This document shows positions 39,080-48,034 of a DNA stretch of 64,000 nucleotides, piece by piece. Origin of the DNA: Flagellimonas eckloniae (GTDB lineage Bacteria > Bacteroidota > Bacteroidia > Flavobacteriales > Flavobacteriaceae); contig NZ_LCTZ01000002.1 in the NCBI RefSeq assembly GCF_001413955.1, forward strand, positions 248,001-312,000, written 5' to 3'. The position numbers and the translations under genes are program-made. The notes under the pieces are model-generated. The model saw nothing but the letters and a program-made list of their open reading frames with translations, was not told where the DNA came from and ran no database searches. The stretch's first letter is position 1; the number at the start of each line of letters is the position of its first letter.

Positions 39080-42000
39080 TTATTTTTTGATTATTTTCTT
39101 GGTGCGAACCTGTTTTTGGTCCGTTACCTTAAGGATATATAACCCTAGGGGTAGCCTGGTCATGTCAACGGAAGTTCTCCCGTTCCCCATATGCTTTGAG
39201 ATCACGTTCTGCCCCGAGCTGTTTATGATATCGAGCTGGGCGTCGTTGGAACCGTTGACCTCAACATGGAGTATGTCCGTTGTGGGATTGGGGTAGAAAT
39301 GGAGTATGTCCTCGGTGTCCGTGTCAGGAGCCTTTAGGTCAAGACTTGTTTTTAACGAACTTGAGGCACATGCCGAAGCGACGACATTGGGTCCTGTTAC
39401 CTCGAGATAATCTATTTTGGCAAGACCCGTGCTACTGGTGGAACTAAGGATGACGGATTTCACCCCTGCTCCTAGACCAACGGTTGCTTCTGCGGTCAAC
39501 CAACCTCCTTGTGTGTTCACAAATGAAATACCAGTGGCCACGGTCGTTCCGTCAACAATGAGGTCGGCAGTCCGAGCGGAGCCTACCAAATAACGCCATA
39601 CGAAAGTATAAGACCCGGCAGTACCGTCTATTTCCCAATCTATCGCCCTTCCCAGTGCATTGGATGTGTTTGCATAGCCGCTTCCCGTATAGCCTGCATC
39701 GGCACTTTGTATCACACCGTCCACATCACAAAAGCCAGTCGTGTTTTCCTGGATCGTTATGGTATTGTTGGTATTCGATTGAGATCCATATACCTCTACT
39801 TCGGCAAGGTTCAATGTAGTGGTAAGGTTGGATTGTATCCTAACGACCTGACCGACTGCACCACCAGCGTCCAGTGTGACAGAGGGATTGGGCGCAGTGG
39901 TAATGGTCTGTGTATAGGTTGTGGTACCACTACTATTGATAACGGATACGGTAAAATCTGATAATCGACTTGAACAACAATTGTTTGTCCTATTGAAAAC
40001 ATTGATGTCATCAATGTTATAGTTGCCACCCAGGTCCACTTCCCACCAGGCATTGGGCCCTTCAGCAGCAGATATAGAACCTCCACTAAAGTTTCCATTG
40101 GTGTCACCATCAATAGCTCGAGATGCTTCAGCACCGCCTAATGTTGTGGATTGGGTCGCTGTACCATTCAAGGCAAGGTTGGTGGTTCCTCCCGTGTTCC
40201 CATCGGTAACGACCAATGTACGGGTTACACTTGGGGCAGGGTTATAAACAACATTTCCTGCTTGGGAAGCCGTTATTTCAGAAGTTCCTACACCAACGAT
40301 TCTAATGTTTCCATTGACAATAGTTGCCACATTGGTATTTGAGCTGGTATAAGAAATATTGTATCCTGAGCTGGCAGTGGCAGGATCAAAGTCCGCATCA
40401 CCAAGTTGCTTCGCCGGTAGGTTAAATGTAATGGTTTGATCAAGCTTAGAACTTTCACTTCCATATACCTCTACTTCGGCAAGGTTCAATGTAGTGGTAA
40501 GGTTGGATTGTATCCTGACGACCTGACCAGTGACACCACCAGCATCCAGTGTGACAGAGGGATTGGGTGCAGTGGTAATGGTCTGTGTAAAGGTTGTGGT
40601 ACCACCGCTATTGATAACGGATACGGTAAAATCGGATAATCGACTTGAACAACAATTGTTTGTTCTGTTGAAAACATTGATGTCGTCAATCTCATAGTTG
40701 TCCCCAAGGTCCACTTCCCACCAGGCGTTGGGCCCTTCGGCAGCCGATACGGAATTACCCCCAAAGTTTCCATTGGTGTCACCATCATTGGCACGTGATG
40801 CTACGGCCCCGGCTAATGTTGTGGATTGGGTCGCTGTTCCATTCAAGGCAAGGTTGGTGGTTCCCCCTGTTCCTCCACTTGTAACCGTTAACTGTCTTAC
40901 TACATTCGGTGCAGCTGCAAATGTTGAATTTCCACCTTGTGATGCCGTAATATTGGTAGTACCCTCTCCTTGGATACGGATGTTTCCATTTACAATAGTT
41001 GCAACGGAAGTATTTGAACTGGTAAGGGTAACTGAGGCTCCAGAACTAGCATATGCAAAAGGAAAAAAGTCTGGATCACCTACTTGTTTATTATCTATCT
41101 CTTTGAAATCAATAACTTGATTGTAATTAGGTGTTGTTTCACCAACCAAAAATGCACCTGCTGGCCTCACATAGGGCACGTAATCCGCATTAGCTGCCAA
41201 TTGTGCATCCACATGCTTTAATACCCTTATCTCATCTGCTGGACCTATACCACCAGGCCCAATTGTTGTAGAAAAAGTAATTGCTCCTCCAGCATCTGTA
41301 ATTCTTTTTACAAATCTATAGGCTTGATCTTCCTCGTAATATAATGGTTCAGTATATTGAGACCAACGTCTACGAATTGGTGCAAACATATGTTTTACAA
41401 GTGTTTTACCTGACTCAGAGCTTACAGATACACCACTAACTTCAAAGTCTGGAAGTGTAAATTCATCATACCCAAAAGAATTTGATGGTGCTTTTTGTCC
41501 ACCTATTGAGGTAACGTGACCATGTGTATAATCAGACCAGATATCGTTAGCTTGATATTTTATTATTTGGTAATTATCTGGATCTCTTTCACCAGGACCA
41601 TCCGAATCCACTTGAATACCAGAGAAATATGATTTCTTCCAATTTGTAGCAATAACTGGTTTTTGTATAGTATGGGCATCTAAAAGAGCATTAACAAAAC
41701 TAGTTTTTGCAGGAATAGTTGTATTTGCCCCCCCAAAATTATCAATCCAATAGCCGTCAATTAGGCCATCAAAACGCTTTGCAAAGCCTGCGCATATCTC
41801 TTCAAAATATTGAAAGTTGTTTGTGCCTCCTGTATAATTATTCCAAGAATTTATTTGTGCTGTAGTACCATCACCCATTCCAGGTCTGTGCTTCATGTAT
41901 AGAATCACTTTAATACCTGCATCTTTAAATACTTGTATAACATCAAGAATAATTTGTTCATTCTCTATGCTTGGAAAAAATCGCGGATGAAGTTGATTAG

Positions 42001-42340
42001 CCAAACCAGGTATATCGGGGTTCTCTCTTAATAGAAATAAGCTACCGTTTGCATTGTTAGTAAAATTTGTAATAACGTGACCCATAGTAGGATAATCTCT
42101 AACTATCCGCCTAGCTTCTTCAACATAGTCATAACCATTAGTCACAAAAGTATCTAGATCTTCTCCGCCTCTAATAATTAATCGTACTCCCCAGGAGCCT
42201 TCCATCCATGGAACTTCTGAGGTCTGTGCGCTTATTATATCGGAACAAACGATTAAAAAAGTTAATAAGACCACTGCTTTTATTCGTAAAAACAGTACTT
42301 TTTTTAAAAAAATAAGTATTAGTTTGTTAGTGTTTTTCAT
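39080..42340 (-). CDS. Modular T9SS-secreted putative glycanase (repeated family) with shared lectin/CBM35-like block
   Basis: 1,086 residues. An N-terminal extension, then signal peptide ending IISAQ (~39). Catalytic domain ~42-400: WMEGSWGVRL, MGHVITN, HPRFFPSIENEQIILDV, DGYWID (Asp200) and FGYDEFT (Glu293), aligned with the other three family members. An Ig-like repeat (~415-490) and then the shared ~595-residue block follow (two F-type-lectin-like modules, CBM35-like, T9SS tail ending KKIIKK). In the same orientation as the esterase 65 bp downstream. Proposed to cut the backbone of the fucose-rich glycan outside the cell, by inference only. Confidence 0.75.
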   Translation of the reverse strand: MKNTNKLILIFLKKVLFLRIKAVVLLTFLIVCSDIISAQTSEVPWMEGSWGVRLIIRGGEDLDTFVTNGYDYVEEARRIVRDYPTMGHVITNFTNNANGSLFLLRENPDIPGLANQLHPRFFPSIENEQIILDVIQVFKDAGIKVILYMKHRPGMGDGTTAQINSWNNYTGGTNNFQYFEEICAGFAKRFDGLIDGYWIDNFGGANTTIPAKTSFVNALLDAHTIQKPVIATNWKKSYFSGIQVDSDGPGERDPDNYQIIKYQANDIWSDYTHGHVTSIGGQKAPSNSFGYDEFTLPDFEVSGVSVSSESGKTLVKHMFAPIRRRWSQYTEPLYYEEDQAYRFVKRITDAGGAITFSTTIGPGGIGPADEIRVLKHVDAQLAANADYVPYVRPAGAFLVGETTPNYNQVIDFKEIDNKQVGDPDFFPFAYASSGASVTLTSSNTSVATIVNGNIRIQGEGTTNITASQGGNSTFAAAPNVVRQLTVTSGGTGGTTNLALNGTATQSTTLAGAVASRANDGDTNGNFGGNSVSAAEGPNAWWEVDLGDNYEIDDINVFNRTNNCCSSRLSDFTVSVINSGGTTTFTQTITTAPNPSVTLDAGGVTGQVVRIQSNLTTTLNLAEVEVYGSESSKLDQTITFNLPAKQLGDADFDPATASSGYNISYTSSNTNVATIVNGNIRIVGVGTSEITASQAGNVVYNPAPSVTRTLVVTDGNTGGTTNLALNGTATQSTTLGGAEASRAIDGDTNGNFSGGSISAAEGPNAWWEVDLGGNYNIDDINVFNRTNNCCSSRLSDFTVSVINSSGTTTYTQTITTAPNPSVTLDAGGAVGQVVRIQSNLTTTLNLAEVEVYGSQSNTNNTITIQENTTGFCDVDGVIQSADAGYTGSGYANTSNALGRAIDWEIDGTAGSYTFVWRYLVGSARTADLIVDGTTVATGISFVNTQGGWLTAEATVGLGAGVKSVILSSTSSTGLAKIDYLEVTGPNVVASACASSSLKTSLDLKAPDTDTEDILHFYPNPTTDILHVEVNGSNDAQLDIINSSGQNVISKHMGNGRTSVDMTRLPLGLYILKVTDQKQVRTKKIIKK
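39081..40868 (-). repeat. 1,788-bp repeat, copy 2 (3' end of glycanase gene)
   Basis: Identical on reading to copies 1 and 3. Beyond the right border, copies 2 and 3 share a further GTTCCTCCA before diverging, while copy 1 diverges at once. This suggests copies 2 and 3 are the more closely related pair. Confidence 0.95.
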
Positions 42341-42449
42341 GATATTGTTATTTAATGTTTAGTTTAATTCATTCAAAAAAATCAATCAACATAGGATTGT
42401 CATTGGTAATCTTTTTCATTAATCCCCTTGATGGAAAATTCATGTCTTT

Positions 42450-42738
42450 CATATAAAAATTACTTCTATACCAGCATGTTTACATACAGTAATTACATCA
42501 ATTATAGGCTGTTCATTTTCTAAATTTGGCACAAATTACCTAGCTGGTTCCTTACCAGTTTATCCCATAATAGCTTCTGAATTGGGGTCTGTTCTTAATG
42601 TAAAAAGATGTGCATTGGCCTTACCTATAAAATTGGTTAATACGCCTTCAACGCTAGGTAATTTTTGCACTGATTTCTGCAGCTCTTTTATATAGTCATA
42701 AGCATTATTTATTTAGACATTAAGACGAGCGCCTCTTT
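42450..42738 (-). pseudogene. Remnant of a fifth member of the repeated glycanase family
   Basis: The minus-strand translation gives GARLNV, stop, NNAYDYIKELQ, VEGVLTNFIGKANAHLFTLR, stop, FVPNLENEQPIIDVITVCK, with at least three in-frame stops. This follows the N-terminal catalytic part of the neighbouring enzymes (RGGAELDQYISNGYDYV, IGHVLTN, FVPTLANEQVIIDVINVCK). The C-terminal half is missing. It lies between two intact members, so it is a decayed tandem copy. The remainder of 42341-42956 contains no other gene that I can support. Confidence 0.85.
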
Positions 42739-42923
42739 ATAAAGGGAAAGTTGCTCTTCAATATTTTGATAACCAATTGGTTTGGGTTTTTGAGTTATTA
42801 TTGTTTGTAGTCATTAACAGAGACTACTATTGTATCCCTTAGGTTATACTATCCTCAAAACCGTCACCTATGATTTGTTTTAGTCCTATAGCTTATCTAA
42901 AAACTAATGGAATCACTTTAATA

Positions 42924-42948
42924 TTACCAGTGAACTGAATCACAGGCA
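42924..42948 (-). terminator. Degenerate hairpin after the third repeat-bearing gene
   Basis: ACCAGTGAACTGAATCACAGG is a weakened form of the hairpin at 35988-36015 (shared ACCAGTGAA and TGAATCAC). The stem has a mismatch and the flanks have diverged. Confidence 0.35.
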
Positions 42949-42956
42949 TCACGGCT

Positions 42957-45900
42957 CTATTTTTTGATTATTTTCTTGGTGCGAACCTGTTTTTGGTCCG
43001 TTACCTTAAGGATATATAACCCTAGGGGTAGCCTGGTCATGTCAACGGAAGTTCTCCCGTTCCCCATATGCTTTGAGATCACGTTCTGCCCCGAGCTGTT
43101 TATGATATCGAGCTGGGCGTCGTTGGAACCGTTGACCTCAACATGGAGTATGTCCGTTGTGGGATTGGGGTAGAAATGGAGTATGTCCTCGGTGTCCGTG
43201 TCAGGAGCCTTTAGGTCAAGACTTGTTTTTAACGAACTTGAGGCACATGCCGAAGCGACGACATTGGGTCCTGTTACCTCGAGATAATCTATTTTGGCAA
43301 GACCCGTGCTACTGGTGGAACTAAGGATGACGGATTTCACCCCTGCTCCTAGACCAACGGTTGCTTCTGCGGTCAACCAACCTCCTTGTGTGTTCACAAA
43401 TGAAATACCAGTGGCCACGGTCGTTCCGTCAACAATGAGGTCGGCAGTCCGAGCGGAGCCTACCAAATAACGCCATACGAAAGTATAAGACCCGGCAGTA
43501 CCGTCTATTTCCCAATCTATCGCCCTTCCCAGTGCATTGGATGTGTTTGCATAGCCGCTTCCCGTATAGCCTGCATCGGCACTTTGTATCACACCGTCCA
43601 CATCACAAAAGCCAGTCGTGTTTTCCTGGATCGTTATGGTATTGTTGGTATTCGATTGAGATCCATATACCTCTACTTCGGCAAGGTTCAATGTAGTGGT
43701 AAGGTTGGATTGTATCCTAACGACCTGACCGACTGCACCACCAGCGTCCAGTGTGACAGAGGGATTGGGCGCAGTGGTAATGGTCTGTGTATAGGTTGTG
43801 GTACCACTACTATTGATAACGGATACGGTAAAATCTGATAATCGACTTGAACAACAATTGTTTGTCCTATTGAAAACATTGATGTCATCAATGTTATAGT
43901 TGCCACCCAGGTCCACTTCCCACCAGGCATTGGGCCCTTCAGCAGCAGATATAGAACCTCCACTAAAGTTTCCATTGGTGTCACCATCAATAGCTCGAGA
44001 TGCTTCAGCACCGCCTAATGTTGTGGATTGGGTCGCTGTACCATTCAAGGCAAGGTTGGTGGTTCCTCCCGTGTTCCCATCGGTAACGACCAATGTACGG
44101 GTTACACTTGGGGCAGGGTTATAAACAACATTTCCTGCTTGGGAAGCCGTTATTTCAGAAGTTCCTACACCAACGATTCTAATGTTTCCATTGACAATAG
44201 TTGCCACATTGGTATTTGAGCTGGTATAAGAAATATTGTATCCTGAGCTGGCAGTGGCAGGATCAAAGTCCGCATCACCAAGTTGCTTCGCCGGTAGGTT
44301 AAATGTAATGGTTTGATCAAGCTTAGAACTTTCACTTCCATATACCTCTACTTCGGCAAGGTTCAATGTAGTGGTAAGGTTGGATTGTATCCTGACGACC
44401 TGACCAGTGACACCACCAGCATCCAGTGTGACAGAGGGATTGGGTGCAGTGGTAATGGTCTGTGTAAAGGTTGTGGTACCACCGCTATTGATAACGGATA
44501 CGGTAAAATCGGATAATCGACTTGAACAACAATTGTTTGTTCTGTTGAAAACATTGATGTCGTCAATCTCATAGTTGTCCCCAAGGTCCACTTCCCACCA
44601 GGCGTTGGGCCCTTCGGCAGCCGATACGGAATTACCCCCAAAGTTTCCATTGGTGTCACCATCATTGGCACGTGATGCTACGGCCCCGGCTAATGTTGTG
44701 GATTGGGTCGCTGTTCCATTCAAGGCAAGGTTGGTGGTTCCCCCTGTTCCTCCAGTGACAGTTACTGTACATGAATCAATAAAACCTCCATACAAAGTTC
44801 TTCCTCTAATGGTTGCGGTACCTCCAGCTATGGCTGTAACTTCACCACTTGAATTTACAGTGGCAACTGAAGTATTACTGCTACTCCAAATAACCACTTT
44901 GCTAGTAGAAGCGTTTGATGGACTAACCGTTGAGCTTAGTGATTGAGTGTCTCCTGGATCTAATGAAACACTACTTGGAGAAACACTAACCCCTGTAACT
45001 GGCACAAAAACTTCACCTTCTAAACGCGCTCCAGCTGGTCTTGTATATGCTTCACAATCCTCATTCAGCAACAGTCGACGATTTACTTCCTTCATCATAA
45101 CCATTTCATCTGGCATCATACGACCAGTATTATAATCTACTGTATTAGCAAGCGTTACTGAGGCTCCCGCATCTATAATACTTTTTACAGTTCTATATGA
45201 TCTCTCCGTGTCATAAAGTAATTCACGTGTAGATGTATGCCATCGATATCTTACAGGAAACCAAGCGTGTTTAATTACTGGATTTCCAAGATATTCTGTA
45301 TACGGCTCTTCAATCATATCACCCACTGTAAACTCTTCGTAACCCCATGAATCTGTTGGAGCTTTTATAATAGAGGTAACATGTCCATTGGTGAAATCTT
45401 GAGTAGTGCTTGCAACATCAAGAGTATGTCTAATGATATTGTAGCCTACTTTGGGGCTTGTTTCACCTGTAATACTAACTCCATTGGATGCTACAACGGC
45501 TTTGGTACCATCGTCTAATCTGATGTAATCTTTACCTTTGTTGGTAGTAACTACAGCTGTGGGATCTACTTCTCTAATCATATCGACGATGTCTTCTACG
45601 TTAGCAGTAACAGTATCTAACCAATAGCCATCTGCATAATCTTTTAATACTTCTACAAAACCTCTAAGAAGCTCTACATAGGCATCGTTTTGACTTGGGT
45701 ATTGTGTGACAAATTGATCCCAATTGGTTTTAATATCTATATTGTCTTCATCTGCTCTTGCGAAATACTGAGTAGAGATGTATAAAATTATTTTTTTATC
45801 TGAATTTTTAAAAATGTCCAATACGTCAAAAATAATATCATCATTCGCCGCACTGGGAACTACATCTGGATGTATTTCATTACGAATGTTTATATAATTG

Positions 45901-46160
45901 TTTTGACTTAGGGTAAAGTAATGTGAATGTGCGAAATAAGATAAGTTTGTAATAACATGCCCTACTTCTGATAATTCATCAACAATTTCTTGAGCTCCGG
46001 AAACAGGGTCAAGACCACCTGCCACCTCAGCATCTAATCTGGCTCCTCCAAAAACAGGAAATGTTATACCCCAAGATCCCTCTAGCCAAGAGTCATCGGG
46101 TTGTTGGGCTGATACTGTAAAAGCAAAAAGGATGAATAATGAGGTAATTGTTTTTTTCAT
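42957..46160 (-). CDS. Modular T9SS-secreted putative glycanase (repeated family) with Big2 and shared lectin/CBM35-like block
   Basis: 1,067 residues. Signal peptide ends TVSAQ (19). Catalytic domain ~20-380: WLEGSWGITF, VGHVITN, DGYWLD (Asp182) and WGYEEFT (Glu276), the same positions as in its three paralogues. A Big2 Ig-like domain (~385-470, VTGVSVSPSSVSL) then precedes the shared ~595-residue C-terminal block. The catalytic part is clearly diverged from the other copies while the C-terminal DNA is identical. A 24-bp tandem repeat lies upstream at 46220-46313. Confidence 0.75.
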   Translation of the reverse strand: MKKTITSLFILFAFTVSAQQPDDSWLEGSWGITFPVFGGARLDAEVAGGLDPVSGAQEIVDELSEVGHVITNLSYFAHSHYFTLSQNNYINIRNEIHPDVVPSAANDDIIFDVLDIFKNSDKKIILYISTQYFARADEDNIDIKTNWDQFVTQYPSQNDAYVELLRGFVEVLKDYADGYWLDTVTANVEDIVDMIREVDPTAVVTTNKGKDYIRLDDGTKAVVASNGVSITGETSPKVGYNIIRHTLDVASTTQDFTNGHVTSIIKAPTDSWGYEEFTVGDMIEEPYTEYLGNPVIKHAWFPVRYRWHTSTRELLYDTERSYRTVKSIIDAGASVTLANTVDYNTGRMMPDEMVMMKEVNRRLLLNEDCEAYTRPAGARLEGEVFVPVTGVSVSPSSVSLDPGDTQSLSSTVSPSNASTSKVVIWSSSNTSVATVNSSGEVTAIAGGTATIRGRTLYGGFIDSCTVTVTGGTGGTTNLALNGTATQSTTLAGAVASRANDGDTNGNFGGNSVSAAEGPNAWWEVDLGDNYEIDDINVFNRTNNCCSSRLSDFTVSVINSGGTTTFTQTITTAPNPSVTLDAGGVTGQVVRIQSNLTTTLNLAEVEVYGSESSKLDQTITFNLPAKQLGDADFDPATASSGYNISYTSSNTNVATIVNGNIRIVGVGTSEITASQAGNVVYNPAPSVTRTLVVTDGNTGGTTNLALNGTATQSTTLGGAEASRAIDGDTNGNFSGGSISAAEGPNAWWEVDLGGNYNIDDINVFNRTNNCCSSRLSDFTVSVINSSGTTTYTQTITTAPNPSVTLDAGGAVGQVVRIQSNLTTTLNLAEVEVYGSQSNTNNTITIQENTTGFCDVDGVIQSADAGYTGSGYANTSNALGRAIDWEIDGTAGSYTFVWRYLVGSARTADLIVDGTTVATGISFVNTQGGWLTAEATVGLGAGVKSVILSSTSSTGLAKIDYLEVTGPNVVASACASSSLKTSLDLKAPDTDTEDILHFYPNPTTDILHVEVNGSNDAQLDIINSSGQNVISKHMGNGRTSVDMTRLPLGLYILKVTDQKQVRTKKIIKK
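42958..44745 (-). repeat. 1,788-bp repeat, copy 3 (3' end of glycanase gene)
   Basis: Third copy of the block described at 36031-37818. Identity with copy 2 continues to about 44754. The poly-T at its left border directly follows the CACGGCTC flank, unlike the other two copies. Confidence 0.95.
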
Positions 46161-46219
46161 GATTACATAGTTTAATGGTTTAGTTTAAATAAACATGTTT
46201 TTAATAGGCTTTATAATAA

Positions 46220-46313
46220 GTCAGATTTAAATTATATTAATGTCAGATATTTATATTTTATTTAAGTAAGATATTTATACTGTATTGAAGTCAGATATTT
46301 ATATCATAACTAA
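46220..46313 (+). repeat. Tandem repeat, about four units of 22-24 bp, upstream of a glycanase gene
   Basis: Units begin at 46220, 46242, 46266 and 46290 with the core GTCAGATATTTATA (one unit has GTAAG, the first has GTCAGATTTAAAT). The unit length is 24 bp for the last three. It starts 60 bp upstream of the ATG at 46160, so it overlaps the likely promoter. Confidence 0.7.
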
Positions 46314-46896
46314 TACTATGACAATTGAAAAGAAAAAATGGGTGACAAAAAAAATAGGAATACTTAAAATTTTAACAATAAAAAACAATATATTCTCAAA
46401 TAATCAATACTCTTTTTAATTGATTTGTAATAAACATGATATTGAGGTTATCATCTTATTGATTTTTATACTATCTTTTTCTAAGTTTAGATTTAATGTA
46501 TTTATGGACACTCCAAGTTTACAGGATTACTTGTAATGAACAATAATCATGGTTAAGAGTTTTACTATTTATAGATGGTGGGGCATCTTGTTTTTTGGTT
46601 TTCTTGAGCTTTTTGATTTTGACGAAGATTAATCTGAATCCTTTTGCGTGGAAGACTTCATCACTGTTGATAAAAAGTCCGTCTATGGCTATCACCGTTT
46701 TCCTTCAGGTTGTAAAAAACTCTTTGTCGTACCTGTTATAATGTGCTCACATCACTATACCCTTGGTCATCTGTTTGTATAATTGATGATGTTGGGATTT
46801 GTTTTGGGCCAATGCGATAGCAGGTACTGCAAACAGGACAGTAGCATTACAATAGTACTAATTCTGAAAATTTTAGATCTATTTTCAGTTCTTCTT
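46314..46896 (-). other. Non-coding stretch with a possible decayed reading frame
   Basis: On the minus strand at about 46740-46840 a frame reads VLFAVPAIALAQNKSQ, like the end of a signal peptide, and runs into a stop. The following ~46600-46740 reads AIDGLFINSDEVFHAKG and FRLIFVKIKKLKKTK with interruptions. I do not recognise the source gene. Nothing else in this stretch is supported. Confidence 0.25.
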
Positions 46897-47961
46897 TTAC
46901 TCTGGAATCCACCCTTCAATTTTAACAAAGAACCCAGCTGAAGGGTCTTCATCATGACATGCAAGAAAAAGATATTCTGGTTCTCCGTTTTTCCATAAAA
47001 TATGTGGGCGTTCGGTACGTGCCAATTTATCTCCAAAGTATTGTTCATTTGTTTTATAACCAACCTCAGGCTTTCCCCAATGTATTCCATCCTCCGATTT
47101 ATAAATTAATCCTGGACGGTTACCTCCTAGTTCAATATCCTCCGCAGGAATAGGGTTACCTTCAAGCATATTTTTCACCCCCTTTCTATCTTCCACAATC
47201 ATATAGTAACTGTCTTTATAATAAAAGGCATAACAATCTTCAATATCCAAACCTTTATCTGCATAACTAATAAGAGGGTTTTCTTGATAATTTTCATAGG
47301 GCCCTTCAATATTATCGCTCATTGCTAAAGAAATTTCACGATTCCAGTTTGTTCCAAAAGCATCTGATATGGATTTATAATAAATCCTGAATTTTCCATT
47401 TTTGTCTTTTAAAAAAGTAGGATTTGAGGCATGAATAATATTGGCACCATCTTTTTGTGTACCCGAAGCTTTAATTATAGGGTTATATGGACTTTCCTTC
47501 CATGGACCATCCAAAGACTTAGAAGTTGCAATACCTATTTCTTGATTTATATTAGGGGTTTCCCTAGACTTTAATAAGTATACTAGAACATAGGTGTCGT
47601 TTACTTGGGATATTTGTGGATTATGATAGGTGAGTGTGTTGCTAGCAAAAGTGATATCTACAAAAGTATAAGGCCCTTCTGGGGATTTAGCTGTATAATG
47701 TACTATTTTACTATCTTTTGTCCAGTTCCCGTCATTAGGAATGGCTGACATAAACACATGTAATTTCCCAGAGTCATCATAAATTGGGGCCATACACCAA
47801 TGCCACCAATTCTCCGGTGCATCAAGAATATAATCTCCTGCAACATGAGATTTAACGAAAGATGATTCCTTTACGGATAGGTCTTTTTTACAAGAAAAGG
47901 AAAAAAAGACTATTACAATCGATACTAAGATTTGAATTTTATATATAAATACAATAAGAGA
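46897..47961 (-). CDS. Five-bladed beta-propeller glycoside hydrolase-like lipoprotein (GH43/GH117-like), start codon unclear
   Basis: The first ATG (47793) would give 298 residues but begins inside the fold. The same frame is open back to 47961 and encodes a convincing lipoprotein leader (SIVIVFFSFSC-KKD) and GDYILDAPENWWHWCMAP, which belongs to the first blade. No ATG, GTG or TTG occurs before that leader; only ATT/ATA codons do. Repeated motifs such as IVHYTAKSPEGPYTF, GIATSKSLDGPW and SLAMSDNIEGPY are typical of GH43/GH32/GH117-type propellers. Probably an exo-acting enzyme for non-fucose residues. The true start may be ATT, or the start may be mutated. Confidence 0.65.
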   Translation of the reverse strand, partial: SLIVFIYKIQILVSIVIVFFSFSCKKDLSVKESSFVKSHVAGDYILDAPENWWHWCMAPIYDDSGKLHVFMSAIPNDGNWTKDSKIVHYTAKSPEGPYTFVDITFASNTLTYHNPQISQVNDTYVLVYLLKSRETPNINQEIGIATSKSLDGPWKESPYNPIIKASGTQKDGANIIHASNPTFLKDKNGKFRIYYKSISDAFGTNWNREISLAMSDNIEGPYENYQENPLISYADKGLDIEDCYAFYYKDSYYMIVEDRKGVKNMLEGNPIPAEDIELGGNRPGLIYKSEDGIHWGKPEVGYKTNEQYFGDKLARTERPHILWKNGEPEYLFLACHDEDPSAGFFVKIEGWIPE

Positions 47962-48034
47962 CTATTATAATCTATCTCTTTTTGTTTCCCTAAAGTGTAT
48001 TGAAATAAAAAGCTTTAAGATTTTCAGTGCCTTT

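Noticed and set aside
36657..44124. Sets of identical short frames on both strands in the three repeat copies
   Set aside because: Shadows of the repeated lectin/CBM block; their identity only reflects the repeat itself.
42440..44745. CRISPR-like or transposon explanation for the triplicated segment
   Set aside because: The repeats are long coding blocks with no spacers, terminal inverted repeats or target-site duplications.
46560..46760. Possible transposase fragment (AIDGLFINSDEVFHAKG)
   Set aside because: No DDE spacing or terminal inverted repeats could be found; left as an unidentified decayed stretch.
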